A stretch of 64,000 bases of DNA from positions 86,710-150,709 of the forward strand of contig NZ_AVFK01000018.1 of NCBI RefSeq assembly GCF_000936425.1, written 5' to 3'. Every line of letters begins with the position of its first letter. Position 1 is the stretch's first letter. This DNA is from Skermanella aerolata KACC 11604 (GTDB lineage: Bacteria > Pseudomonadota > Alphaproteobacteria > Azospirillales > Azospirillaceae). Shown piece by piece: positions 28,545-37,400 of this stretch. The notes below the pieces were generated by a model. It ran no database searches and was not told the origin of the DNA. It worked only from the letters and a program-made list of their open reading frames with translations. The translations under genes were made by a program, and so were the position numbers.

Positions 28545-29927
28545 TCATTCATTGATGTCGGTGCCCCACCACTTGCCGCGCACCTGGTTGTAATGCTTCG
28601 TGTGGTCGTAGAACGGTACCTTCAGGCCGAGTTGCCGGGCCGAAAGCTGGCCGGTCGCCGAGAGAACCGAGAAGGCGGCGACCATTTCGTTGCGCTGTGC
28701 CTGGACGAGCTGGACGCGGGCGTCCAGCAGTTCCTGCTCGCTGTCCAGGGTGTCCAGCGTGGTCCGCGACCCAACCAGCGCTTCCTGGCGCACGCCCTCG
28801 AGGGCGATTTCGGAAGCGCGGACCTGCGACTGCCGCGATTCGATGGTGGCGCGGGCGGTCGTCAGGCCTTCCCAGGCGCGAATCGCGTTCTCGACCACCT
28901 GCCGGCGCGATTCCTCGATCTGGATACGCCGCTGGCCGGCGGTCTGGCGGGCTTCACGGACGCGCGACTCGACGGAACCGGCTTGATACAGCGGGATCGT
29001 CACCGAGGCCGTTACCGAGGCGCCGTCCTGCCGGTCGGCCTGGGAGCTTGGTTCATAGACACGCGACAGCGTGCCGCGCAGGTTGGCTGACGGCAGCATC
29101 TCGCCCCGGACGGCGTCGACGGCGTTGCGCGCCGCGGATTCCGAATACTCGGCCGCGATGACGGTCGGGTTGTTGCTTTCCGCCAGGGCGACGGTTTCTT
29201 CCCGCGAGGACGGCAGGTCGAAAACGAGGCGCGGCGCCGACAGGCGGCCGGGAGGTGCTCCGATCACGCGGGCGTAAATCGCCCGGCTGCTGCTGAGCTG
29301 GCCTTCCGCCTGGATGCGGTCCGACAGGGCGCGGGCAAGGCGCGATTCCGCCTGGCTGACGTCGGTGCGGGTGATCTCGCCGACGTTGAATCGGTCGCGC
29401 GAGGCGTCGAGCTGGCGGCGCAGGACCTGTTCGTTGTTGACGTTCAGGTCGACGACGGCCTGATCGCGGACGACGTCCAGATAGGCCGTGGCGCCGTCGA
29501 GCAGGACCGACTGTTCGGTCGAGAGCAGATCGGCGCGCTGTGCCTCGACCAGGGCTTCAGCGCGCTTGGTTCCCGCCTGGGTGCGACCGCCGGAGTAGAG
29601 CGGCTGGACGACGCTGAGATCGACGCCGCGCTGCGCGAGATTGGAGTTCACGTCCCGCGACCCCGCCCGGGTGCGGGAACGGGAGTAGCCGGCATCGGCG
29701 CCGGCCTCCACCGTCGGCCGGTAGCCGGAGAGCGCCTGCGGCACCAGTTCGTCGGTCGCGCGCAACTGCGCGCGCTGCGACTCGATCGTGGGGTTGCTGA
29801 CGTAAGCGTTCGCCAGGGCCTCTTCCAGGCTTTGCGCCCCGGCCGGCTGGCCTGACAGGGCGAGCAGGAGGACACCGCCGAGCGACGCGCTCCATGCCCG
29901 GCCGGACAGCCGTGATTTACGTGCCAT
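28545..29927 (-). CDS. tolC: TolC family outer membrane efflux protein
   Basis: A 460-aa outer-membrane channel of type I secretion or RND efflux systems. A signal peptide (about residues 1-30, ending QPAGAQ) precedes two OEP repeats. The first starts SLEEALANAYVSNPTIESQR, and the second contains NPTVIAAEYSESAARNAVDAV. The periplasmic coiled coils are rich in Ala, Gln and Arg, as usual. The start is 29927 (MARKSRL), overlapping the rhodanese stop by one base (TGATG), rather than an upstream codon inside that gene. No inner-membrane partner is adjacent. Confidence 0.92.
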   Translation of the reverse strand: MARKSRLSGRAWSASLGGVLLLALSGQPAGAQSLEEALANAYVSNPTIESQRAQLRATDELVPQALSGYRPTVEAGADAGYSRSRTRAGSRDVNSNLAQRGVDLSVVQPLYSGGRTQAGTKRAEALVEAQRADLLSTEQSVLLDGATAYLDVVRDQAVVDLNVNNEQVLRRQLDASRDRFNVGEITRTDVSQAESRLARALSDRIQAEGQLSSSRAIYARVIGAPPGRLSAPRLVFDLPSSREETVALAESNNPTVIAAEYSESAARNAVDAVRGEMLPSANLRGTLSRVYEPSSQADRQDGASVTASVTIPLYQAGSVESRVREARQTAGQRRIQIEESRRQVVENAIRAWEGLTTARATIESRQSQVRASEIALEGVRQEALVGSRTTLDTLDSEQELLDARVQLVQAQRNEMVAAFSVLSATGQLSARQLGLKVPFYDHTKHYNQVRGKWWGTDINE

Positions 29928-30262
29928 CAATACACCTTCATCGTCGGATCGATACGTCGAGCCCAGGCATCGACACCGCCCATCAGGTTGGTCGCCTTGT
30001 CGTAGCCGTTGTGGCGGAGCCACGCGGTCGCCTGCGCGCTCCGTCCGCCATGATGGCAGATCACGACGATCTGGCGGTCCTTCGGCAGCTCCGCCGCCCG
30101 CTGGGGCAGCGTTGCCAGAGGAATGCTGCTGCTCCCTTCAATGGCGCACAGATCGAACTCCCACGGCTCCCGCACATCCAGCAAGGCTAACTCGGCGCCG
30201 GACTGTTGCATGGACTTGAGAGTATCGACGTCGATCTGCAACGGCACCTTATCGGACATCAC
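29927..30262 (-). CDS. Single-domain rhodanese-like protein
   Basis: A 111-aa rhodanese domain. The Asp-Val-Arg entry motif LLDVREPWEF and the active-site loop VICHHGGRSAQA are present, with the catalytic cysteine in CHHGGRS. Such proteins carry persulfide sulfur or act as redox partners. It lies between the pcm-like gene and tolC on the same strand and shares the TGATG junction with tolC. This rhodanese-tolC arrangement is common in Alphaproteobacteria, with no known functional reason. Confidence 0.92.
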   Translation of the reverse strand: MMSDKVPLQIDVDTLKSMQQSGAELALLDVREPWEFDLCAIEGSSSIPLATLPQRAAELPKDRQIVVICHHGGRSAQATAWLRHNGYDKATNLMGGVDAWARRIDPTMKVY

Positions 30263-30366
30263 AGACTCCTTAAGTCGTTCATCGGGGGCGGACCGCCCCG
30301 GTCATGAAGCCCCGGTCGGCAGGCCCTGCCCGGGAAACCAAGTCCGGACAGCCCTGCCCGGTCCGC

Positions 30367-31023
30367 TCAGAACTCGAAAACCGGCTTCGGTTCGAATCCG
30401 GGCAGCAGCGGCGTCGCGGCGTCGAACAGGATGCGGCCCGTTTCAACCTTGCCCGTGCGCTGGAACAGACGGGCCTGTCCCATCCGCCCGTCGGGCGATA
30501 CGACTGTAACCAACCTGCCGCCTTCGGCCAACTGCTCCAAGATCTCCGGAGGTACTTCCGCCACGGCCCCGTGCAAAAGTATCACATCGTAGGGCGCTTG
30601 TTTTGCATATCCCTGCTCCAGCGGGCCCTGCACCACCACCACGTTGTCGACGCCGAGTTCGCGCAGCGTCGCTTCGGCGCGCGAGGCCAGTTCCGCATCG
30701 GACTCGAGCGCCACGACCGTCGCGGCCATGCGGGACAGCAGCGCGCTGGCGTAGCCGGTGCAGGCGCCGACGTCGAGGACGATGTCGGTCGGCTTGACGT
30801 AGGCTTCCTGGAGGAGGCGGGCGATCACCATCGGCTCGATCAGATAGCGTCCCTTGGCGACGGGAATGTCCTCGTCGACATAGGCGATCCCGCGCGACGC
30901 CTTGGGCACGAACAGTTCCCGGGGGATACGCGACATCGCGTCGACCAGGGCGTGGTCGGTCACTTTGTTGGGGCGAACCTGCCCTTCGACCATATTATAG
31001 CGAGCGGCTGAATAATCGGGCAT
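30367..31023 (-). CDS. Protein-L-isoaspartate O-methyltransferase family protein
   Basis: A 218-aa SAM-dependent methyltransferase. The N-terminus (YNMVEGQVRPNKVTDHALVD) and MSRIPRELFVPKASRGIAY match the PCMT family. Motif I is VLDVGACTGYASALLSRMA, a slightly altered GxGxG, and motif II is YDVILLHGAVAEVPPEIL. This shorter branch, found next to tolC in Alphaproteobacteria, may not repair isoaspartate as classical Pcm does. The start is 31023 (MPDYSAARYNM), while 32 upstream in-frame residues are not conserved. Confidence 0.88.
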   Translation of the reverse strand: MPDYSAARYNMVEGQVRPNKVTDHALVDAMSRIPRELFVPKASRGIAYVDEDIPVAKGRYLIEPMVIARLLQEAYVKPTDIVLDVGACTGYASALLSRMAATVVALESDAELASRAEATLRELGVDNVVVVQGPLEQGYAKQAPYDVILLHGAVAEVPPEILEQLAEGGRLVTVVSPDGRMGQARLFQRTGKVETGRILFDAATPLLPGFEPKPVFEF

Positions 31024-31297
31024 GGCAACCGTTTTCTGATCTTGTTTCGCCTGGACGCGCCTGTGATCCGCGGCGGAGCGGCGCTGAATGGCCTTATATC
31101 CGCCAATCCGTTGAAACACAACGGACAGCCTTGGGACCGGGGTTCTCGCGGCGGGGTTCCGGGCAAGGCGGGTTTCGTGGACGGGAGTGTCGAACAGCCG
31201 CGAGATGTGCGCGGAGCAGTGCTTGACCGGGACAATCCGGCCCGCTATATCAGGTCACCTTCCGGGCCGGCGAGTTTCAGCCGGTAGCCGGCACCGT

Positions 31298-31371
31298 GGC
31301 GCGGTGGCAGAGTGGTGATGCAGCGGACTGCAAATCCGTATATGTGGGTTCGATTCCCACCCGTGCCTCCA
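31298..31371 (+). tRNA. tRNA-Cys (GCA)
   Basis: The acceptor stem GGCGCGG (31298-31304) pairs with CCGTGCC (31361-31367), followed by discriminator T and an encoded CCA (31369-31371). The anticodon loop CTGCAAA gives anticodon GCA. The T-arm GTGGG-TTCGATT-CCCAC is canonical. The 74-nt length and overall sequence are typical of bacterial tRNA-Cys. Confidence 0.97.
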
Positions 31372-31764
31372 ACTTCCTGAAATCGTTGTAGTAATGGGCA
31401 GAAACGGTGCGTGCCGCCGGCGTCGCGCGCGTGATGTCCAATTGTCGATTGCGAGGGCAGGGTGAACTCCTCTTCCCTCCCCTGCCCTCCCCTCCCCCAC
31501 TGTTTTCATACATACTCCAATCGATTTTTTCTAAATTGATGCAAGAAGAAGAACTAGTACGGTAATAGTCTTCCTCTATGCCTGCCGTGGATAGGTCGTT
31601 ATTGCTGACGCAATTTTACTACACTGTCCTGACTATTCAGCAAGCGGGCATTAAAATAATCACCGAGAGCCCATGGAGTGGTGCATCATCTATTTGAAAG
31701 CGGGTGGGCCGGTCGGCTGAAAAGCGGTTTCGGTCCCCATATGTATCGAGTGAGGGAGCGGACC
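31372..31764. other. Gene-free stretch between tRNA-Cys and a small membrane protein gene
   Basis: No credible coding sequence is visible here. A 10-bp inverted repeat (GAGGGCAGGG 31453-31462 with 31480-31489) inside a C/T-rich tract could end tRNA transcription, although no T-run follows. From 31500 to 31680 the DNA is AT-rich and probably holds the promoter of the next gene, but I see no box good enough to assign. Confidence 0.5.
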
Positions 31765-31977
31765 ATGCAGATCGCGGCTGGACACAATGTCACACTTACC
31801 CGCAGCCATCGCGTTACGGCGACAGTGGCCCTGGTTCTGATGGTTTCCATCGCCGCCGGCATGCTTCTGGCGACCGGCGGCGGCTTGAGCGACGGATTGG
31901 GCGACGGACTGGGTGTTCCCGGAAATTCGCTGCCGGAGAATACGCGGCCGATGATCCTGATCCCGCTGCCGCGCTAG
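31765..31977 (+). CDS. Small single-pass membrane or secreted protein, unknown
   Basis: A 70-aa predicted protein. A hydrophobic segment (TATVALVLMVSIAAGMLLA, about residues 22-42) is followed by a glycine/aspartate stretch with the repeat GLSDGLGDGLG and a short polar tail ending PMILIPLPR. The ATG at 31765 has a very good ribosome-binding site (GAGGGAG at 31752-31758), so I prefer it over ATGs at 31678 or 31741. I recognise no family, and the gene could be lineage-specific. Confidence 0.5.
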   Translation: MQIAAGHNVTLTRSHRVTATVALVLMVSIAAGMLLATGGGLSDGLGDGLGVPGNSLPENTRPMILIPLPR

Positions 31978-32191
31978 GCCACTCCCACCAGGCTTTCGGC
32001 GTCAATACTTCGACGACTCCTTGTGTAAGCGCAACTTGTCCGGGGGCGGGCTTTCTCGCGCTGGCCCGCCCCGGTTTTTTCCACTTGCCGGCACCTGCTT
32101 TTCCGTTTCGCGCTTGATGCCCGGCCATCCGCCGCACATGTCATTGATGATCCCGCGGACAACGCCGTGGGCGTGACGATGGAGGCGTGAC

Positions 32192-33241
32192 ATGGTCCCG
32201 GCACCTGGCGTTTCGTCGAACCGGCGCTGCCGGCCCGCACCAAGGGTTTTCCCTCTTCTCGTCTTCGTCCTGGCTGCGATCGCCGCGTGCTGGACGCCGG
32301 CACCAGCGACGGCCCAGCGGGTGGAATCGCCCGATCTGGCGGCGATGGTCCAGTCCGTCGTGGGCGTCAGGGCCATGGTCCCGTCCAACGCGCGCTCCGC
32401 CGAGTCGCTGGGGACCGAACGCAGCGGCAGCGGCGTCGTGATCGACAGCACCGGCCTGATCGTCACCATCGGCTACCTGGTGATGGAGGCAAGCTCGGTC
32501 GAGGTCCGGAACGCGGACGGCAAGACCTATCCGGCGGAAATCGTCGCCTACGACCAGGCCAGCGGCTTCGGGCTCCTGCGGGGCGGCTACGGCTTCAAGG
32601 CCAAGCCCATGCGGCTGGGACGCTCGGCGGACGTCAAGGTCGGCGATCCGATGCTGGCGCTGATCCATGGCGGCGCCGAGGGCGTGCGCGCCACTCAGCT
32701 CGTTTCGCGGCGCGAGTTCGCCGGTTACTGGGAGTATCTGCTGGACGACGCGCTGTTCACGTCGCCGCCGGTCATGGAGTTCGGCGGGGCCGCCCTGGTA
32801 TCGCCGAAGGGCGAACTGATCGGCGTCGGTTCCCTGTTCGTCCACGACGCGGCGCCGCCCTTGTCGATGCCCGGCAACATGTTCATCCCGGTCGACGTGC
32901 TGCGCCCGATCCTGGGCGACCTGATTGCGCTTGGCCGCAATGCGACGCCGCCGCGCCCCTGGCTTGGGCTGACCACCAACGAGGAGGGCGACAGGCTGGT
33001 CATCCGTAAAGTGACGCCGGGCAGCCCCGCCGAAACGGCGGGCCTGCGGTCAAATGACGCCATAGTCGGCGTCGGCGGACAACCGGTGAGCCGCCTTGCG
33101 GATCTTTATCGGAAGATCTGGGCTTTAGGCGAAGCCGGAATACGGGTACCGCTCGACATCCGGCGTGGCGATCGGGTAGAAACGATCACCGTGATGTCGA
33201 TGGATAGATACCGGCATCTGCGCCTCAATCCAACATTCTGA
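32192..33241 (+). CDS. S1C (DegP/HtrA-like) trypsin-PDZ protein with degenerate catalytic triad
   Basis: A 349-aa exported protein with a signal peptide (hydrophobic 19-33, likely cut after PAPATA). The trypsin-like domain (about 50-240) keeps the HtrA framework: SGSGVVIDSTGLIVT, YPAEIVAYD and SPKGELIGVGSL. All three catalytic positions are changed. Where HtrA has NxHV the sequence is IGYLV (Y95), where it has the Asp of SDIAL it reads SGFGL (G125), and GNSGG is replaced by MEFGGAA with no serine. A PDZ domain (about 250-345, RPWLGLTTNEE, then GSPAETAGLRSNDAIVGV) is intact. It is probably a non-proteolytic chaperone or sensor. Confidence 0.85.
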   Translation: MVPAPGVSSNRRCRPAPRVFPLLVFVLAAIAACWTPAPATAQRVESPDLAAMVQSVVGVRAMVPSNARSAESLGTERSGSGVVIDSTGLIVTIGYLVMEASSVEVRNADGKTYPAEIVAYDQASGFGLLRGGYGFKAKPMRLGRSADVKVGDPMLALIHGGAEGVRATQLVSRREFAGYWEYLLDDALFTSPPVMEFGGAALVSPKGELIGVGSLFVHDAAPPLSMPGNMFIPVDVLRPILGDLIALGRNATPPRPWLGLTTNEEGDRLVIRKVTPGSPAETAGLRSNDAIVGVGGQPVSRLADLYRKIWALGEAGIRVPLDIRRGDRVETITVMSMDRYRHLRLNPTF

Positions 33242-33251
33242 CTTTTTGCGC

Positions 33252-33279
33252 TATACCTTCGCCTATAGGCGGCGGTATA
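33252..33279. promoter_or_regulatory. Inverted repeat after the S1C gene, upstream of the XRE gene
   Basis: TATACC (33252-33257) and GGTATA (33274-33279) enclose a second GCC-TATA-GGC palindrome, giving an interrupted symmetric element 10 bases after the S1C stop. It could be a transcription-ending hairpin or an operator for the XRE regulator that starts 118 bp downstream. Confidence 0.4.
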
Positions 33280-33397
33280 CGAAATAATATATCGACTTTT
33301 AGTGGTATTTAGCCCTATCCCCGTATAGCATGCCGCCCGGGTCCGGGAACGAGGTTCCTGCACCGACGGTATCGGGATTCGGGGACGGGTGTGGGAA

Positions 33398-33901
33398 ATG
33401 ATACGCAAGCCTAAGAATGTCGCCAACGAGATCGATGCCCATGTGGGCAGCAGACTGCGCCTGCGTCGCCTGCTGTTGGGGATAAGCCAGGAAAAGCTGG
33501 GAGCCGCCCTGGGCCTGACCTTCCAGCAGATCCAGAAATACGAGCGCGGCGCCAGCCGCCTGTATGACCTGTCCAGGGTTCTCGATGTGCCGGTTTCGTA
33601 TTTCTTCGCCGATATGCCGGATGAAACCGCCGCCGTCATGCCCGGCAGGCTGCCGGGGCGATTGTCGGCGTCCCGCGAGCCGTCCCTGGACGCCGACGTG
33701 CTCCTGAGCAAGGAAACCGCCGAGCTGGTCAGGGCCTATTACGCCATCGGCGACATGGACGTCCGCCGCCGGACCCTGGACTTCCTGCGGACCGTCAGCG
33801 AAAGCATCAGTCTGGAGCGGGTCCCGGCGAAGGAGGACGACCCTTCCGGGGAGCCCGAAAGCGGCACCGGGGAAACCGAAGCCTTGTCCGAAGAGGTCTA
33901 G
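33398..33901 (+). CDS. XRE family helix-turn-helix regulator
   Basis: A 167-aa cytoplasmic DNA-binding protein of a family abundant in Rhodospirillales and Rhizobiales. The helix-turn-helix is DAHVGSRLRLRRLLLGISQ, then EKLGAALGLTFQQIQKYERG. Relatives normally continue ERGANRxGASRLYDLSRVLDVP, but this protein reads KYERGASRLYDLSRVLDVP, so about five residues are missing next to the recognition region. The C-terminal part (TAELVRAYYAIGDMDVRRRT) is family-like. An upstream GTG at 33389 is an alternative start. Confidence 0.82.
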   Translation: MIRKPKNVANEIDAHVGSRLRLRRLLLGISQEKLGAALGLTFQQIQKYERGASRLYDLSRVLDVPVSYFFADMPDETAAVMPGRLPGRLSASREPSLDADVLLSKETAELVRAYYAIGDMDVRRRTLDFLRTVSESISLERVPAKEDDPSGEPESGTGETEALSEEV

Positions 33902-34019
33902 CCATTCGGCGTCCGCCGGTCCATCGGCAGGATGCTCGCGCCGGGTGACGCCATACGCTAATAAGCGATGGCGCCTTCCGTGTTGAGCGGGCGGCCTGGC
34001 ATGTTGGCGGAGTGACACC

Positions 34020-34625
34020 ATGAACGACGAGCAGGATATCGACATCCGGGAGAAGGAAACCGTCTTCGCCGGTTTCTTCCGCATGGAGCGCTATCGGCTT
34101 CGGCACCGCAAGTTCGACGGCTCCTGGACGCCGGAGGTCTCACGCGAGATCTTCGAGCGCGGCAATGCGGTCGCCATCCTGCTCTACGATCCGGATCTGG
34201 ATACTGTCGTGATGGTCGAGCAGTTCCGGCTGCCGGCCTACCTTGCGGGCCGGTCGGCCTGGTGCATCGAGACGCCTGCCGGAGTCGTCAAGCCGGGCGA
34301 GGAACTGGCCGGCGTGGCCCGGCGCGAGGCGATGGAGGAAACGGGCTGCGAAATCGCCGGCGAGGTCAGGCAGATCTCGCAGTTCATGGCGAGCATCGGC
34401 GGCAGCACCGAGATCGTCACGGTGTTCCTGGGCATCGTCGATTCGCGGAAGGCTACCGGCATCCATGGAGTCGCGGACGAGCACGAGGACATCCGGGTCC
34501 ATGTCGTGCCGGCGGCCGAGGCGATCCGGATGGCCGACGAGGGCGAGATCGAGAATGCGGCGAGCGTGATCGCGCTCAACTGGCTGGCGCGCCATCAGGC
34601 GAGCCTGAAGGGTACGTCCGCTTGA
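34020..34625 (+). CDS. NUDIX hydrolase, ADP-ribose pyrophosphatase type
   Basis: A 201-aa NUDIX enzyme. The Nudix box (G-x5-E-x7-REUxEExGU) is visible as GVVKPGEELAGVARREAM followed by EETGCEI, with the upstream AWCIETPAG and the EQFRLPAYL segment typical of NudF/ADP-ribose pyrophosphatases. It probably hydrolyses ADP-ribose or a nucleotide sugar to a monophosphate product. It lies between the XRE gene and cysK with no tight coupling to either. Confidence 0.9.
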   Translation: MNDEQDIDIREKETVFAGFFRMERYRLRHRKFDGSWTPEVSREIFERGNAVAILLYDPDLDTVVMVEQFRLPAYLAGRSAWCIETPAGVVKPGEELAGVARREAMEETGCEIAGEVRQISQFMASIGGSTEIVTVFLGIVDSRKATGIHGVADEHEDIRVHVVPAAEAIRMADEGEIENAASVIALNWLARHQASLKGTSA

Positions 34626-34688
34626 TCCGGACCTGACCGCCGGTTAGTCTGTCACCCATCCTGGCAGACTGAAGAAGAGCGGGTTTCT

Positions 34689-35693
34689 GTGGACGTACGC
34701 GACGGTTTCATCGGCAGCATCGGCAATACGCCACTGATCCGCCTTGAAGGGCCATCAAAAGCGACCGGCTGTAACATCCTCGGCAAGGCCGAATTCCTCA
34801 ACCCCGGCGGATCGGTCAAGGACCGCGCCGCCATCGCGATCGTACGCGACGCCGAGCGGCGCGGGCTGCTGAAGCCCGGCGGCGTCATCGTCGAGGGGAC
34901 GGCCGGCAATACCGGCATCGGGCTGGGGCTGGTCGGCAACGCGCTGGGTTACCGCACGGTCATCGTCATGCCCGAGACGCAGAGCCAGGAAAAGAAGGAC
35001 ATGCTGCGGCTGATCGGGACCGATCTCCGGCTGGTCCCGGCCCTGCCCTACGCCAATCCCGGCAACTACGTCCGCTATTCCGAGACGCTGGCCAAGGAAC
35101 TGGCGGAGACGGAGCCGAACGGCGCCATCTGGGCGAACCAGTTCGACAACGTCGCCAACCGCGAGGGCCACGCCGCGACGACCGGCCAGGAGATCTGGCG
35201 GCAGACCGGCGGCCGGATCGACGCCTTCACCTGCGCCGTCGGCACCGGCGGCACTCTGGCCGGCGTCGCGATGGCGCTGAAGGAGAAGAAGCCGGACATC
35301 CGGATCACGCTGGCCGATCCGCTCGGTTCCGCCCTATATAACTACTACGCCCATGGCGAGTTGAAGGCCGAGGGCAACTCGATCACGGAAGGCATCGGCC
35401 AGGGCCGGATCACGAAGAACCTGGAAGGCGCTCCGATCGACGACGCGCTCCGGGTGACCGACGAGGAAGCGCTGCCGCTGGTGTTCGACCTGCTGAAGAA
35501 CGAGGGCCTGTGCCTGGGCGGGTCGAGCGCCATCAACGTGATGGCGGCGGTGAAGGTGGCGCAGGACCTCGGTCCAGGCCATACCGTCGTGACCATCCTG
35601 TGCGACTTCGGGACGCGCTACCAGTCGAAGCTGTTCAATCCGGGCTTCCTGCGCGAGAAGAACCTGCCGGTCCCGTCCTGGCTGGCCGACTGA
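34689..35693 (+). CDS. cysK: Cysteine synthase A (O-acetylserine sulfhydrylase)
   Basis: A 334-aa fold-type II PLP enzyme that makes L-cysteine from O-acetylserine and sulfide. The PLP lysine lies in NPGGSVKDRAA, the substrate loop is EGTAGNTGIGL, and the phosphate-binding glycine loop is AVGTGGTLAGV. It starts at GTG 34689 (MDVRDGFIGSIGNTPLIRLE), preceded by GAAGAAGAG. The stop is followed by a 12-bp tandem repeat and then alaX. With sseA downstream it forms a small sulfur/cysteine neighbourhood. A cystathionine beta-synthase is the less likely alternative. Confidence 0.93.
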   Translation: MDVRDGFIGSIGNTPLIRLEGPSKATGCNILGKAEFLNPGGSVKDRAAIAIVRDAERRGLLKPGGVIVEGTAGNTGIGLGLVGNALGYRTVIVMPETQSQEKKDMLRLIGTDLRLVPALPYANPGNYVRYSETLAKELAETEPNGAIWANQFDNVANREGHAATTGQEIWRQTGGRIDAFTCAVGTGGTLAGVAMALKEKKPDIRITLADPLGSALYNYYAHGELKAEGNSITEGIGQGRITKNLEGAPIDDALRVTDEEALPLVFDLLKNEGLCLGGSSAINVMAAVKVAQDLGPGHTVVTILCDFGTRYQSKLFNPGFLREKNLPVPSWLAD

Positions 35694-35729
35694 GCAAACC
35701 GCTGGGCAAACCGCTGGGCAAACCATTGG
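35694..35729 (+). repeat. Three 12-bp tandem repeats between cysK and alaX
   Basis: Units 35694-35705 and 35706-35717 are identical (GCAAACCGCTGG); 35718-35729 differs at two bases. They fill the 44-bp gap between the cysK stop and the alaX start and probably arose by replication slippage. Copy number could change the spacing upstream of alaX. Confidence 0.85.
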
Positions 35730-35737
35730 GGTCCTTT

Positions 35738-36442
35738 ATGGAACTGATCTTCCGCCGCGATGCCTATGCCGCCCGCACCGGAGCCACCGTGACCGCGGTG
35801 GAGGAGCGCGGCATCACGCTGGACCGGACCGTCTTCTACGCGGCAGGCGGCGGGCAGCCGGGCGACACCGGGGTGCTGCGCCACGATGGGGGCGAAGTCA
35901 GGCTGGCCGAGGCCGTCAAGGGCGACGGACCGGACTCCGTGATCCACGTGCCGGAGCCGGGCTCGGCGCTTCCCGCCGTCGGTTCGTCGGTGGAGGTCGA
36001 GATCGACTGGGACCGCCGGTTCGCCCATATGCGGATGCATACCTGCCTTCACCTGCTGTGCGCCGTGGTGCCAGGAGCCGTGACCGGCGGGCAGATCGGC
36101 GCGGACAAGAGCCGGCTGGACTTCAACGTGCCGTCCGCCAGCCTGGACAAGGAAGAGCTGACCGCCGCGCTGAACCGGCTGATCGAGGGCGACCATCCCG
36201 TGTCCTATCGCTGGATCGACGACGCCGAGCTTGAAGCGAAGCCCGACTTGGTGCGCACCATGTCCGTCAAGCCGCCGACCGGGTCGGGACAGGTCAGGCT
36301 GGTCGAGATCGGGGACGTCGACCTCCAGCCCTGCGGCGGGACCCATGTCGCGCGTACGGGCGAGATCGGCCGCGTCGAGGTCGTGAAGATCGAGAACAAG
36401 GGTAAACAGAACAGGCGCGTGGTCGTGGCGCTGGCGCCCTGA
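35738..36442 (+). CDS. Alanyl-tRNA editing protein AlaX
   Basis: A 234-aa free-standing editing domain that hydrolyses Ser- or Gly-tRNA-Ala made in error. The zinc ligands are HMRMH (in [13 protein letters not shown]) and CGGTH (in [16 protein letters not shown]). The GGGQPGDTG motif of AlaX/AlaRS editing domains is present near residue 37. The start is ATG 35738 ([10 protein letters not shown]); an in-frame extension upstream runs through cysK and the tandem repeat and is not conserved. It shares a cluster with cysK and sseA. Confidence 0.9.
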   Translation: MELIFRRDAYAARTGATVTAVEERGITLDRTVFYAAGGGQPGDTGVLRHDGGEVRLAEAVKGDGPDSVIHVPEPGSALPAVGSSVEVEIDWDRRFAHMRMHTCLHLLCAVVPGAVTGGQIGADKSRLDFNVPSASLDKEELTAALNRLIEGDHPVSYRWIDDAELEAKPDLVRTMSVKPPTGSGQVRLVEIGDVDLQPCGGTHVARTGEIGRVEVVKIENKGKQNRRVVVALAP

Positions 36443-36482
36443 GGGGCCGGGTCCGGACACGCCGATCAATCGAGGGGAAACG

Positions 36483-37355
36483 ATGCCATACTCCAAACCC
36501 GACGCTCTGGTCAGCACCGAGTGGCTGGCGCAGCACCTGAGCGCACCCGACGTCCGGGTGGTCGATGCCACATACTTCCTGCCCGGCTCCGACCGCGACG
36601 CCCGCGCCGAGTACAATGAGCGTCACATCCCCGGTGCCGTGTTCTTCGATATCGACGAGATTTCGGACACCTCCAGCAGCCTGCCGCACATGCTGCCGGC
36701 GCCCGAGAAGTTCACAGCGCGCGTGCGCAAGCTGGGCCTGGGCGACGGCGTCCGCATCGTCGTGTACGATACCCATGGACTGATGAGCGCCGCCAGGGTC
36801 TGGTGGATGTTCCGGGTGTTCGGTCACCGAGACGTGGCGGTGCTGGACGGCGGCCTGCCCAAGTGGATCGCCGAGGGCCGGGAGCTGGAAGACCTGCCGC
36901 CGATGCCGCGCGAGCGTCACTTCACCCCCCGGCTCAACAGCTTCCTGGTCCGCGAAGCGGATCAGATCAAGGCGAACCTGGAGAGCGGACGGGAACAGGT
37001 CGTCGATGCCCGCGCATCGGGCCGCTTCACCGGCGCCGAAGCGGATTTCTGGCCGGGCCGCCGTGCCGGGCACATTCCCGGCAGCCTCAACCTTCCCTTC
37101 AACGATATGCTGAACCCGGCCGACCGGACGTTCAAGTCGGGCGAGGAGCTCCAGGCGCTGGTCGAGCGGGCCGGCATCGACATGAAGCGGCCGATCGTGA
37201 CCAGTTGCGGCAGCGGCGTCACCGCCTGCGTCGCGGTCCTGGGGCTGTACCTGCTGGGCAAGGAAGACGTGGCCGTCTATGACGGGTCCTGGGCCGAGTG
37301 GGGCCAGCGTGACGACCTGCCGGTCGAAACGGGAGCGGCGAAGACGGATGCCTGA
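36483..37355 (+). CDS. sseA: 3-mercaptopyruvate sulfurtransferase (tandem rhodanese)
   Basis: A 290-aa two-domain rhodanese. The N-terminal inactive domain has [19 protein letters not shown] and [11 protein letters not shown]. The C-terminal domain has the active-site loop [13 protein letters not shown] with catalytic Cys242. The CG[S/T]GVTA form is characteristic of mercaptopyruvate sulfurtransferases rather than thiosulfate-specific rhodaneses. It transfers sulfur from 3-mercaptopyruvate to thiols or cyanide. It follows alaX by 40 bp and precedes a GNAT gene by 45 bp. Confidence 0.93.
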   Translation: MPYSKPDALVSTEWLAQHLSAPDVRVVDATYFLPGSDRDARAEYNERHIPGAVFFDIDEISDTSSSLPHMLPAPEKFTARVRKLGLGDGVRIVVYDTHGLMSAARVWWMFRVFGHRDVAVLDGGLPKWIAEGRELEDLPPMPRERHFTPRLNSFLVREADQIKANLESGREQVVDARASGRFTGAEADFWPGRRAGHIPGSLNLPFNDMLNPADRTFKSGEELQALVERAGIDMKRPIVTSCGSGVTACVAVLGLYLLGKEDVAVYDGSWAEWGQRDDLPVETGAAKTDA

Positions 37356-37400
37356 GCTGGGGCCGGAAACAGGACTGGAATCGCTGGTGAAGGCAGCCCG

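Noticed and set aside
31255..31513. Minus-strand open frames covering the tRNA-Cys region
   Set aside because: The apparent proteins are antisense translations of the tRNA and its flanks; the tRNA folds perfectly and no ribosome-binding site or family match supports coding.
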